DNA of 64,000 nt. Source: Streptomyces sp. HUAS MG91 (GTDB taxonomy: Bacteria; Actinomycetota; Actinomycetes; Streptomycetales; Streptomycetaceae). The notes beneath the pieces are model-generated. The model ran no database searches and had not been told where the DNA came from. It saw only the letters and a program-made list of their open reading frames with translations. The DNA lies in assembly GCF_040529335.1 (NCBI RefSeq), contig NZ_CP159534.1:2976001-3040000 (forward strand), in the 5' to 3' direction. The first letter of the stretch is position 1, and each line of letters opens with the position of its first letter. A program made the translations under genes and the position numbers. Shown piece after piece: positions 55,891-64,000 of the stretch.

Positions 55891-56664
55891 TCAGCTCGCG
55901 GACAGGGCCCAGGGCCGCAGCGCGGACTCGATGTGCCGGTGGGTCGCGGCGGCCTGTTCCAGCGCCGCGAAGTGCCCACCGCTCAGGGTCCGCAGGGTGA
56001 ACGGACCCGTGGTGTGCGCCTCCCAGGCCGCCGCGTCGGCCACGGAGGCCCGCGGGTCGTCCGTCGCCGCGAGCGCCGTCACCGGCAGCGAGAGCGGGGC
56101 GCAGGGGACGTACCGGTAGTTCTCCTTGACGGTGAAGTCGGCCCGGAACGGCGGCAGGACCATGGCGAGCAGCGCCCGGTTGCCCAGCAGCCACTCGGGG
56201 GTGCCGCCGAGCCTGCGCAGCACCTCGGCGATCTGCTCCGTGGACATGTCCCGGATGGGCGTGAGCCCCTCCAGGCCCCCGCACAGCTCGGGGGCGCCGC
56301 AGCCGGAGACCATCAGGTGCACCGGCTCCGGTCCGCCGACCGCCCCGATGCGGCGCACCAGTTCGAACGCGGTCATCGCGCCGAGGCTGTGTCCGTAGAC
56401 GGCGTACGGGACGCCGCCGGAGTCGGCCACGTCGGCGAGGACCGCCTCGGCGAGATCGGCGACCAGGTCCTCCATGTGCGCGTACGGCGTCTCGCGGTGC
56501 CGTCCCTCGCGGCCCGGCGGCTGCACCGGGCGGACGTCGACCCCGGGGACGGCGCCGATCCACGACCGGAACGCCGAGGCGGACCCGCCGGCGTGCGGCA
56601 GGCAGTACAGCCGGAGGGGCTCGGCGCCCGGGCGGTAGGGCAGCCAGCGTGCCGGGTCAGTCAT
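55891..56664 (-). CDS. Type II thioesterase
   Basis: The 257-residue alpha/beta hydrolase starts at ATG 56664, overlapping the FkbH-like gene by eight bases. The nucleophile Ser93 is in YGHSLGAM. LPHAGGSASAF forms the oxyanion strand, and SGGHFAALEQ holds the catalytic His. Type II thioesterases edit misprimed or stalled carrier proteins in PKS and NRPS lines. Neither PKS protein seen here has its own TE domain, so this enzyme could also release the product. Confidence 0.93.
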   Translation of the reverse strand: MTDPARWLPYRPGAEPLRLYCLPHAGGSASAFRSWIGAVPGVDVRPVQPPGREGRHRETPYAHMEDLVADLAEAVLADVADSGGVPYAVYGHSLGAMTAFELVRRIGAVGGPEPVHLMVSGCGAPELCGGLEGLTPIRDMSTEQIAEVLRRLGGTPEWLLGNRALLAMVLPPFRADFTVKENYRYVPCAPLSLPVTALAATDDPRASVADAAAWEAHTTGPFTLRTLSGGHFAALEQAAATHRHIESALRPWALSAS

Positions 56665-57748
56665 CGGCGTCGCCCGCCGAGTCGACGATGTCGAGGGTGA
56701 CGTAGGCCGGCGGGTCCTGGAGGTTGTCCAGGTCGGCGCCGAGCACCACGCGGTCGCCGTCGCGGCTGACCTCGGTGAAGCCGCTGAAGGCGTAGGTGAT
56801 CTGCATCATGCGGTTGCGGCCGGTCTCCACGAAGTCCGCGTGCAGCTCGGCCCCGGCCGTGCGGGCGAGCCGCATGAGGTGGTTGAGGAGCACCATGCCG
56901 ACGCCTCGGGACATCACGCGGCAGGACATCAGCATCATCCGCAGGTGCCAGACGTCCCCCGCCCGCTCCACCAGGGCGAGCCCGATCTTGCCGTAGCCGC
57001 CGAACCGGTCGGTCAGCGAGGCGACGAGCAGCAGGTGGTCGTCGGACCTGCGCAGCTCGTCCAGTTCGTCGTACGAGTACGTACGGCCGGTGGAGTTGAG
57101 CTGGTTGGTGCGCAGCGTGAGTTCCTCGGCGCGCTGGAGGTCCTCGCGGCGTGCGGGCGCGATCGTGAAGCGCATGTCGAGCCCGGCGAGGAACTCCTCG
57201 CTGGTGCCGACGAATTCACGGGCGAGCCCGTCCCGGGTGAGCTGCGCCCGGTACATGCCGCGGCGCTCGGCCGACTCGTCGGTCACGAACCGCGGCCGGA
57301 AGTCCGGCCGGTGCAGCACTTCGTCGATGTCGACGACGTCGACGCAGGTCACCTCGGGCACCACCGCCTCGACCTCGGCCCGTTCGAAGGGCTGGTCGTC
57401 GACGAACGCGAAGGCGTCCAGGCCGAGGTTGAGGGCGCCCGCGATGTGCCGGATCGAGTCCGACTTGGCGTTCCAGCCGATCTGCGGGCACAGGAACAGG
57501 TCCTCGATGCCGAGGTCGCGGAGGACGGCCAGCGCGGTCTCGGGGTCGTTCTTGCTGGCCACCGAGTGCAGGACGCCCATCCGGTCCAGGCGGCGGATGT
57601 GCTCGACCACGTGCGGCCTGAGCGTCACCTCGCCGTCCTCCAGGAGGACCCCGTCCCACAGGGTGTTGTCCAGGTCCCACACCACGCACTTGATGCGTCC
57701 CTGTGCGGGCTTCGTCGGCAGCGCGGCGACCGCGCCCTGCTGGCTCAT
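56657..57748 (-). CDS. FkbH-like HAD-family glyceryl-ACP synthase
   Basis: ATG 57748 overlaps the acyl-CoA dehydrogenase stop, giving 363 residues. The HAD nucleophile motif is WDLDNTLWDG (Asp25, Asp27), followed by SKNDPE and FVDDQPFER. The C-terminal half is the GNAT-like part of FkbH proteins (LRTNQLNSTGRTYS, WHLRMMLMSCRVMSRG). FkbH enzymes take 1,3-bisphosphoglycerate, dephosphorylate it and load the glyceryl group on a dedicated carrier protein. This is the first step to hydroxymalonyl- or methoxymalonyl-ACP. Confidence 0.93.
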   Translation of the reverse strand: MSQQGAVAALPTKPAQGRIKCVVWDLDNTLWDGVLLEDGEVTLRPHVVEHIRRLDRMGVLHSVASKNDPETALAVLRDLGIEDLFLCPQIGWNAKSDSIRHIAGALNLGLDAFAFVDDQPFERAEVEAVVPEVTCVDVVDIDEVLHRPDFRPRFVTDESAERRGMYRAQLTRDGLAREFVGTSEEFLAGLDMRFTIAPARREDLQRAEELTLRTNQLNSTGRTYSYDELDELRRSDDHLLLVASLTDRFGGYGKIGLALVERAGDVWHLRMMLMSCRVMSRGVGMVLLNHLMRLARTAGAELHADFVETGRNRMMQITYAFSGFTEVSRDGDRVVLGADLDNLQDPPAYVTLDIVDSAGDADD

Positions 57749-58896
57749 CGCTGGTCCTCCGGGGTCCTGCCGTAGTCCTGCCGGAACGCCTCGTCGGCGA
57801 TGGTGATCCGCTGGATCTCGCTGCTGCCCTCGATGATCTCCATGACCTTGGCGTCGCGGTAGAAGCGGGCCGTCGGGGAGCCGGGGGCGCAGCCGAGCGC
57901 GCCGTGGATCTGCACGGCCTCCGTCGCGTGCCGGGCGGCGGCGGTGGAGGCGAAGTACTTGGCCACCCAGGTGGCCATGATGGTCGCGGAGTCCCCGGCG
58001 TCCTTGAGCCGGCCGGCCTCCTCGCAGAGCAGCCGCGCCGCCCGTACGTCGGTCACCATGTCCGACAACTTGGCGCGGATCAGCTGGAGTTCGGAGAGCG
58101 GGGCACCGCCGACGGTGCGCTGTGCGGCGTATCCGGCGCTGGCGTCCAGGCACGCCTGGACGATGCCCACCGAACCGGCGGCCACGCTGTAGCGCCCGAG
58201 GTCCAGGACGCCGGACAGCACCATGCCGCTGGCGAAGCCGCTCGGCCCCACCAGGGCGTCGGGGCCGAGGAGGACCTCGTCGAAGGCGACCTCGGCCAGC
58301 ATCGACGCCCGGGTGCCGAGCATGTCGTGGATCGGCTCGACGCGTACGCCGGGCGCGGTGCGCGGGACCAGGAAGGCGCTGATGCCCGACCCGTTGCGGG
58401 CGAAGACCAGGAAGAGGTCGGCGCGCGCCCCGTTGGTGATCCACTTCTTGACGCCGCTGAGCAGCCAGCCGCCACCGTGGGCGGTCGCGGTGGTGGTGAT
58501 GCCGACGGCGTCGCTGCCCGCGCCGGGCTCGGAGAGGCAGAACGCGCCGAGGACGCGGCCCGCGGCGAGGTCGGGCAGCCAGCGTTCGCGCTGGGCGTCG
58601 CTGCCCCAGCGCTGGACCGCCCAGGACACCATGGTGTGGACGGTCAGCAGGCTGCGTACGGAGGAACAGCCGCGGCCGATCTCCTCGTGGACGGCGCCGA
58701 GTCCCCGCATGTCCAGGCCGGCCCCGCCGACCTCGGGCGGCAGGAACGGGGCCCACAGGCCCGCCTCGGTCAGGCGGGCCAGGAACTCCTCCGGGATCGC
58801 CCCGGCACGGTCCCACCGGTCCGCCTCCGGAACGACATGGGCGTCCACGAAGGACCGGACGGCGCTCCGGTCGAGTGTCGGGAGAGCAGTGGTCAT
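57745..58896 (-). CDS. Acyl-CoA dehydrogenase family flavoprotein, FkbI-like
   Basis: ATG 58896 gives 383 residues, the normal acyl-CoA dehydrogenase length. LSEPGAGSDA and WITNGARADLF are flavin/substrate motifs, and MEIIEGSSEIQR contains the catalytic Glu. In the FkbG-K type pathway this enzyme oxidises glyceryl-derived units on the carrier protein. It lies 11 bases downstream of the carrier-protein gene, and its stop overlaps the FkbH-like start, as in methoxymalonyl-ACP cassettes. Confidence 0.92.
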   Translation of the reverse strand: MTTALPTLDRSAVRSFVDAHVVPEADRWDRAGAIPEEFLARLTEAGLWAPFLPPEVGGAGLDMRGLGAVHEEIGRGCSSVRSLLTVHTMVSWAVQRWGSDAQRERWLPDLAAGRVLGAFCLSEPGAGSDAVGITTTATAHGGGWLLSGVKKWITNGARADLFLVFARNGSGISAFLVPRTAPGVRVEPIHDMLGTRASMLAEVAFDEVLLGPDALVGPSGFASGMVLSGVLDLGRYSVAAGSVGIVQACLDASAGYAAQRTVGGAPLSELQLIRAKLSDMVTDVRAARLLCEEAGRLKDAGDSATIMATWVAKYFASTAAARHATEAVQIHGALGCAPGSPTARFYRDAKVMEIIEGSSEIQRITIADEAFRQDYGRTPEDQR

Positions 58897-58907
58897 CGTC
58901 CTGGTCC

Positions 58908-59162
58908 CTACGCGGAGACGGCGCCGGCGAGGCGGCGCTCCACCAGCTCGGCCATCGAGGAGACGGTGCGGAAGTTGTCGATGCGCAGTTCGTCGTTGGG
59001 CAGGGAGACGCCGAACTCCTTCTCGATGAACATCACGAGCTCCATCGCGAAGAGGGAGTTGATGAAGCCGAGCGAGAAGATGTCCTGGTCGTCCGTCAGC
59101 TCGGCCTGCGGGTGGCGGCCGACGATGAAGGCGCGGATGGTCTGCGCGTGGGTGTTCGCCAT
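58908..59162 (-). CDS. Dedicated acyl carrier protein, FkbJ-like
   Basis: The 84-residue protein has phosphopantetheine site Ser36 in SLGFINSLFAMEL, where the usual LDS is INS as typical of FkbJ-type carriers. Start ATG 59162 follows a GGAAGGGAGA region. It should carry the glyceryl, 2-hydroxy-3-oxo and hydroxymalonyl intermediates. It is distinct from the LDSM-type carrier protein encoded at 47271. Confidence 0.92.
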   Translation of the reverse strand: MANTHAQTIRAFIVGRHPQAELTDDQDIFSLGFINSLFAMELVMFIEKEFGVSLPNDELRIDNFRTVSSMAELVERRLAGAVSA

Positions 59163-59228
59163 GAGAGTGCTCCTCGGAAGGGAGAGACAGGAGAGGGAGA
59201 AGGGGAAGAGTGGTGCGGGAGGTACGGC

Positions 59229-60074
59229 TCAGCCGTCGTACGTGTAGAAGCCGCGGCCGGACTTGCGGCCGTGCAGCCCCGCGTCGGTCATCTGCTTGAG
59301 CAGCGGGCAGGGGCGGTACTTGCTGTCGGCGTAGTGCTCGTAGAGCACCTCGACGCTGTAGAGGATCGTGTCGACGCCGATGAGGTCGGCGGTCTCCAGG
59401 GGGCCCATGGGGTGGCCGAAGCAGCCGCGGAAGACCTCGTCGACCTGCTCGGCGGTGGCGACGCCCTCGTGGACCAGGTAGGCGGCCTCGTTGACGGTCA
59501 GCATCAGGACGCGGTTGGAGACGAACCCGGCCGAGTCCTTGACCTCCACGGCCTTCTTGCCCATGCCGGTCAGCAGGTCGCGGGTGCGCTGGACGGTCTC
59601 CTGCGAGGTGTGGACGCCGGGGATCAGCTCGACGACCGGCTTCGCGGGCACCGGGTTCATGAAGTGGACGCCGACGGTCTGGGCGGGGCGGCTGCTCAGC
59701 GAGGCGACGCGGGTGATCGGGATCGCCGAGGTGTTGACGATGACGACGGTGTCCGGCGCGCAGACCTCGTCGATCTCGCGGTGCACCCGCTGCTTGATCT
59801 CCCAGTTCTCGGTGACGTTCTCGATCACCGTCGACGCCTTGGCCAACGCGCCCACGCCCACCGCGGTGGTGATGCGGGCGAGGATCTCGTCGGCGTCGAG
59901 CGCGGGGCCGCCCATCAGGGCGCTCATGCGGCAGTTGCGGGTGATCGTGGCGCGGGCCGCGTCCAGGGTCTCCTCGTCCTTGTCGACGAGCACGACGTCG
60001 TACCCGCACTGCGCGAGGTTCTGGGCGACGCCCACGCCCATCACGCCGGCGCCCACCACTCCGATGACGCTCAT
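59229..60074 (-). CDS. 3-hydroxyacyl-CoA dehydrogenase family enzyme, FkbK-like
   Basis: ATG 60074 gives 281 residues; the longer open frame belongs to another frame's shadow. The Rossmann motif is IGVVGAGVMGVGVAQ. The catalytic region GVHFMNPVPAKPVVELI contains the active His, and the C-terminal domain ends GLHGRKSGRGFYTYDG. In hydroxymalonyl/methoxymalonyl-ACP pathways this NAD-dependent enzyme oxidises the primary hydroxyl of glyceryl-ACP. It precedes the carrier protein by 66 bases in the same operon. Confidence 0.92.
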   Translation of the reverse strand: MSVIGVVGAGVMGVGVAQNLAQCGYDVVLVDKDEETLDAARATITRNCRMSALMGGPALDADEILARITTAVGVGALAKASTVIENVTENWEIKQRVHREIDEVCAPDTVVIVNTSAIPITRVASLSSRPAQTVGVHFMNPVPAKPVVELIPGVHTSQETVQRTRDLLTGMGKKAVEVKDSAGFVSNRVLMLTVNEAAYLVHEGVATAEQVDEVFRGCFGHPMGPLETADLIGVDTILYSVEVLYEHYADSKYRPCPLLKQMTDAGLHGRKSGRGFYTYDG

Positions 60075-60154
60075 GTCCACTCCGTTCGGTCGTACTGCGG
60101 TTGTTGTGTCCGTTGCCGTGTCTGTCGCTGTGTCTGTCGCGGGCTCGGCCGCTG

Positions 60155-63100
60155 TCAGGCGCGGGCCGCCGCGCGGCGGGCGCCCAGCGCCTGTCGCCTG
60201 CGCTCCATGCGGTCGCCGGAACCGGTGTCCCGCGCGGCCGTCGCGTCCGCCGAAGCGCCGGCCAGGGCGGCGGTCATGGCCGCGACGGTCGGGTGCTCGA
60301 AGAGCAGGGCCGGGGCGACCGGCCGGCTCAGCCGCTTCTCCAGGGCGGCCACCATCGACAGGCCGATCAGGGAGTTGCCGCCGAGCTCGAAGAACGGGTC
60401 GTGCACGCCGACCTGTTCGAGGCCCAGGTACGCGCTCCACACGTCGGCGACCGTGCTCTCCAGGCCCGCGGCCGGGGCCACGTACGCGCTGCGCAGGTGC
60501 GGGCGCGGGAAGCGGGTGGTGCCGACCGCCTCGCGGGCCGTCCCGGCGGGCGCGTCCAGGTCGGACAGCGACTCCCAGGCGCGGCGGGCCGCGTCCAGCG
60601 GCTGGCGCAGCGCCAGGACCGGCCCCCGCGCCCCGGCGATCAGCCGGTCGAGGAGGCGGCATCCGCCCTCGTCGGTGAAGCCGTACGTGCCGCGGTAGGC
60701 GCGCACGCGTTCCGCGAGGCCGTCCTCGGCCTCGGCGCCCCAGGCGTCGTGCTGCCAGGGGCTCCAGGCCACCGAGAGGACCCGGGTGCCGGGGGCGGCG
60801 TCGGCGAGTCGGGCGGCGTACGCGTCCAGGACGGTGTTCGCGGCGCAGTAGTCGCCCTCGCCCAGGCCGCCGAGCACGGTGACCGCGGACGAGTACAGGA
60901 CGAGCAGTTCGAGGCGTTCGTCCTCGGGGGCCGCGGGGCCGGTCAGCTCCGCGAGCGGGGCCATCGCCAGGACCTTCGGCGCGAGCACGGCCGCCGTCCG
61001 CTCCGGGGTGCCGCGCACGGCGAGCCCTCCGGCGGGGACGCCCGCCGCGTGCACCACGCCGTGCAGGGCGCCGAAGTGCTCGCGGCACCGGCGCAGCGCG
61101 CCGCGCAACTGCTCGGGCACCCCGGCGTCGGCGGTGAGCAGCAGGACCTCGGCGCCGGCGGCCTCCAGCGCGGCGACCTCGCGCAGGGTGCGGGCGGCGG
61201 GGGTGCCGTCGTCCGGCGCGGCCCGGTCCAGGGGGGTGCGGCCGACCAGGGCGAGCCGGCGGACGCCGGAGTCCACCAGGTGGCGGGCCAGGGTCAGGCC
61301 CAGGCCGCGGGTGCCGCCGGTGATCAGGTAGGTGCCGTCCGGCCGCCACACGGCGGGCGGGGCGGCGGGCAGGTCGATCCTGCCCCAGCCGCGCAGCCAG
61401 CGGCGGCCGCGGCGGACGGCGGCCAGGGCGTCGGCGCCGGTGTCCGTCTCCGGGTCCGTCCACGGGCCGCGGCGCAGTTCGTGGCCGAGGGCCACCGCCG
61501 CCTCCGGGAGGTCCGGGCCGGTCTCCAGGTCGAGGCCGCGCCAGCGCAGGGCCGGATGTTCGCTGCGCAGGATGCGGCCGAGGCCGTGCACGAGGGACCG
61601 TTCGGGGGCGGTGACGTCCCCGCCGGTCACCTCGACGGCTCCGGCGGTGACCGTGAGCAGGCGGGTCTCCCGGCCGCCCGCGGTGTCGGCGAGGGCCTGG
61701 AAGGCGAGGAGAAGGGTGTCGAAGCCCCGGGTGACGGCCGTGCGCAGCGCCGTCTCCTCGGCCTGCGCCTCGGGGCCGGTGGTGGCCCGTGAGTCCAGGC
61801 TCCACAGGTGGGCGAGGTGCAGGGGCCCGGAGCCGAGCGCGGCGGCCGCGGTGAGGACCTCCTTGTGGTGCGCCGGGTCCGCCGGGTCGATGACGAGGCG
61901 CCGGCCGTCGCGGCGCGGGCCGGTGCCCGCGACCACTTCGAGGACGGGCGTGCCCGCGGCGGCGGCTAGGTCGGCGAGCGCGGCGCCGGTGCCGCCGCCG
62001 TCGCCGAGGACGACGAGCGGGCCGTCGAGGGCGGGCGCGAGGACGTCGTGGGCGACGTCGCGCTGCCAGGTCGGCGCGTAGCAGGCGTCCGTGGGGTCGG
62101 CCCGGCCGTCGTCGGCGGGGCCCGTGCCGGGTGCGGTGACGGGGCCTGTGGCCGGTTCGGGCCAGAAGCGGGTGCGCTGGAACGGGTAGCCGGGCAGGTC
62201 GGTGAGGGCGGCTCCGGCGGTGCGCAGTGCGGGCCAGGACACGTCCACGCCGGTTTCCCAGACGCGGGCGCAGGTCTCCAGGAGCGCGCCGCGCGCGTCC
62301 TTGCGGTTCTGGGCGGGCCACGGCGCGGGCAGTGTGCCGAAGACGGCGTGCGCCTGGCCGGGGCCGTTCTGCCGGACGAGTCCGCCGAGGGTCTGTCCGG
62401 CGCCCAGTTCGACGTAGACGTCGACGCCCAGCGTCGCGCAGTGGGCGATGCCGTCGGCGAAGCGGACCGGGCGGACCAGGTGTTCGGCCCAGTACTCCGG
62501 GTCGGTGGCCTGGGCCGCTGTCAGCCGGGTGCCGGTGAGGTTGGAGACGATGGTGCCGGTGGGTTCCGCGCGGGGCACGTCGGCGATGAGGGCGGCCAGC
62601 CGGGCGCGGGCCGGTTCCAGGAGCGTGGAGTGGAAGGCGTGCGCGGAACGCAGCGGCCGGCAGGCCACGGAACGCTCCGTCAGATGCCGCTGGACGCGTT
62701 CGATCTCGTCCGGGCGGCCGCTGAGCACGGTCATGTGGGGGCCGTTGAGCGCCGCGACGTCGACCGTGGCGCCGCACTGGGCGAGGGCCGCGCGGGTCTC
62801 CTGCTCGCCGACGGAGACGGCGAGCATCCGGCCGGGTTCGGCCGCCTCGATGAGCCGGGCCCGTTCGATGACGATGCGCAGCGCGTCCTCGGGGGTGAAC
62901 ACCCCGGCCAGGCAGGCGGCGACGTACTCACCGAGGCTGTAGCCGATGAGGACGTCGGGAGTGATGCCCCAGTGGCGGAGCAGAACCGCGAGCGCGTACT
63001 CGACGCTGAAGAGGAAGGGGTGCGCCACCTCGGCGTGGTGCAGCGGGTCGTCCGCCTCCTCGGGGGCGGCGGACGCGCGGCCGAGCAGCGCGGCCAGGTC

Positions 63101-64000
63101 GGGGGCGCCGGAGGGGGCGGCCTCCTCGGGGAAGAAGGCGGGGCGCAGGTCGACGCCGCAGCCGTCGGCGACGGCGATGCAGCGGTCGACGGCGGCGGCG
63201 AAGACGGGCTCGTCCCGGTAGAGGCCGCGGCCCAGACCGGCGTACTGGTCGCCCGTCCCGGGCAGCAGGAACGCCACGCGCGGCCGGCCCCGGCCGCGGC
63301 GCACGCCGGGCTCGCCGGGTTCGGCGGCCGCGCCCGCGAGGAGGGCGGCGGCCTCCTGGTGTCCGGTCGCGACCACGGCCCGCCGGAACTCCTGCGCCGA
63401 GCGGCCCTCGCGGAGCGTGTACGCCAGGTCGGCGAGGCGCGTGCCGTCGGGTGTGCCGATCCGTTCGGCGAGCTCGCCGAGGCGGGCGCGCAGGGCGTCC
63501 GGTCCCGCGGCGGAGACGGTGAACACCTCGGCGCGCGGCGGAAGGGGCTCGGCGGACTCGGCGGCCGGAGCGGCCGGTTCCGGGGCGGCTTCCAGGACGA
63601 GGTGCGCGTTCGTGCCCGACCAGCCGAACGAGCTGACGCCGGCGACCCGTCGCCGCCCGTCCTCGACGAGCGGGTGCGAGCGTACGGCGGGCCGGACGGT
63701 GCCGTCCTCCGGCACGGCCTCGGCCGGGGCGGTCTGGTGCAGGTTGGGCGGTACGACGCCGTGCTTGAGGACGAGCACGGTCTTGATCAGTCCGGCCACG
63801 CCCGCCGCGGAGAGCGTGTGGCCGATGTTGGTCTTCACGGCGCCGACGGCCAGCGGGCGGTCGGCGGGACGGTCCTTGAACACGTCGTGCAGGGCGCCCA
63901 GTTCGATGGCGTCGCCGAGCCGGGTGGCCGAGCCGTGCGCCTCGACGTAGGAGACCTCGCCGGGTTCGACGGCGGCCGCGGCCAGCGCCTCCTTGATGAC
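60155..64000 (-). CDS. Modular polyketide synthase KS-AT-KR-ACP, N-terminus beyond the window
   Basis: The frame is open to the window edge, showing 1281 residues. The ketosynthase C-terminal part has VEAHGSATRLGD and TNIGHTLSAAGVAG. The acyltransferase (about 235-540 of the fragment) has FLLPGTGDQYAGLG, nucleophile GYSLGEY (codon near 62,936) and HAFHSTLLEP, the malonyl-type HAFH signature. The ketoreductase has YLITGGTRGLGLTLA and SSAVTVLGGLGEGDYCAAN. The terminal carrier domain has ELGGNSLIGLSM. There is no DH, ER or TE. It heads the leftward operon that makes hydroxymalonyl-ACP. Confidence 0.94.
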   Translation of the reverse strand, partial: VIKEALAAAAVEPGEVSYVEAHGSATRLGDAIELGALHDVFKDRPADRPLAVGAVKTNIGHTLSAAGVAGLIKTVLVLKHGVVPPNLHQTAPAEAVPEDGTVRPAVRSHPLVEDGRRRVAGVSSFGWSGTNAHLVLEAAPEPAAPAAESAEPLPPRAEVFTVSAAGPDALRARLGELAERIGTPDGTRLADLAYTLREGRSAQEFRRAVVATGHQEAAALLAGAAAEPGEPGVRRGRGRPRVAFLLPGTGDQYAGLGRGLYRDEPVFAAAVDRCIAVADGCGVDLRPAFFPEEAAPSGAPDLAALLGRASAAPEEADDPLHHAEVAHPFLFSVEYALAVLLRHWGITPDVLIGYSLGEYVAACLAGVFTPEDALRIVIERARLIEAAEPGRMLAVSVGEQETRAALAQCGATVDVAALNGPHMTVLSGRPDEIERVQRHLTERSVACRPLRSAHAFHSTLLEPARARLAALIADVPRAEPTGTIVSNLTGTRLTAAQATDPEYWAEHLVRPVRFADGIAHCATLGVDVYVELGAGQTLGGLVRQNGPGQAHAVFGTLPAPWPAQNRKDARGALLETCARVWETGVDVSWPALRTAGAALTDLPGYPFQRTRFWPEPATGPVTAPGTGPADDGRADPTDACYAPTWQRDVAHDVLAPALDGPLVVLGDGGGTGAALADLAAAAGTPVLEVVAGTGPRRDGRRLVIDPADPAHHKEVLTAAAALGSGPLHLAHLWSLDSRATTGPEAQAEETALRTAVTRGFDTLLLAFQALADTAGGRETRLLTVTAGAVEVTGGDVTAPERSLVHGLGRILRSEHPALRWRGLDLETGPDLPEAAVALGHELRRGPWTDPETDTGADALAAVRRGRRWLRGWGRIDLPAAPPAVWRPDGTYLITGGTRGLGLTLARHLVDSGVRRLALVGRTPLDRAAPDDGTPAARTLREVAALEAAGAEVLLLTADAGVPEQLRGALRRCREHFGALHGVVHAAGVPAGGLAVRGTPERTAAVLAPKVLAMAPLAELTGPAAPEDERLELLVLYSSAVTVLGGLGEGDYCAANTVLDAYAARLADAAPGTRVLSVAWSPWQHDAWGAEAEDGLAERVRAYRGTYGFTDEGGCRLLDRLIAGARGPVLALRQPLDAARRAWESLSDLDAPAGTAREAVGTTRFPRPHLRSAYVAPAAGLESTVADVWSAYLGLEQVGVHDPFFELGGNSLIGLSMVAALEKRLSRPVAPALLFEHPTVAAMTAALAGASADATAARDTGSGDRMERRRQALGARRAAARA

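Noticed and set aside
57703..61792. Long plus-strand frames opposite the acyl-CoA dehydrogenase, 3-hydroxyacyl-CoA dehydrogenase and PKS genes
   Set aside because: They have no starts with ribosome sites and biased composition; real domains lie on the minus strand.

Overview
The window is Streptomyces-like chromosome. Coding DNA is very G+C rich with strong third-position bias, GTG and TTG starts are common, ATGA/GTGA gene overlaps abound, and several gene sets (csn chitosan-sugar operon, ssbB, LAxTG surface protein, PknG-type kinase locus) are typical of streptomycetes. All names come from reading the sequence; no database search was run.

Layout. 1-4.4 kb: the tail of a carbohydrate-binding protein, then a tightly overlapping operon of ECF sigma factor, zinc-finger anti-sigma and ABC exporter, ended by a palindromic MITE-like element. 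4.6-8.2 kb: MscS channel, HNH protein, and a second ECF sigma factor with a membrane partner. 8.2-15.0 kb: a ROK repressor, sugar ABC transporter, GH4 hydrolase and sugar kinase matching the csnR-csnK chitosan-oligosaccharide operon, with a palindromic operator at its promoter. 15.2-25.7 kb: seven co-directional genes forming a signalling module: GlnX-like sensor, GlnH-like binding protein, coiled-coil protein, PknG-like kinase, PP2C phosphatase, VWA protein and FHA protein. Kinase, phosphatase and FHA protein all carry zinc ribbons. 25.8-30.2 kb: PCMT-like methyltransferase, truncated globin, small conserved genes and the ABC-F factor EttA.

30.2-33.4 kb is an accessory patch (S1-like fragment, barstar, VapBC-like pair, DUF4365 nuclease-like protein) bounded by two near-identical direct repeats. 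33.5-39.8 kb returns to conserved chromosome: thioester/sortase surface protein, ssbB, two dynamin-like GTPases, tRNA-Arg(TCT). Then come a DnaQ-exonuclease/BRCT/TerD fusion (40.8-42.6 kb), a tricorn-type protease and a TrmB/LuxR-type regulator.

47.1-64 kb is one end of a polyketide gene cluster. A rightward operon has a carrier protein, an AMP ligase and a PLP decarboxylase (a putative activated-amine unit pathway), an ABC-2 exporter and a PKS protein, KS-KR-ACP, with no acyltransferase. A convergent leftward operon has a second PKS protein (KS-AT-KR-ACP, cut by the window edge), the four enzymes for hydroxymalonyl-ACP (FkbK/J/I/H types, with no O-methyltransferase seen) and a type II thioesterase. 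The two operons meet at a perfect 24-bp hairpin. The likely product is a small polyketide built from an amino-acid-derived unit and at least one hydroxymalonate unit; I do not recognise a named compound.
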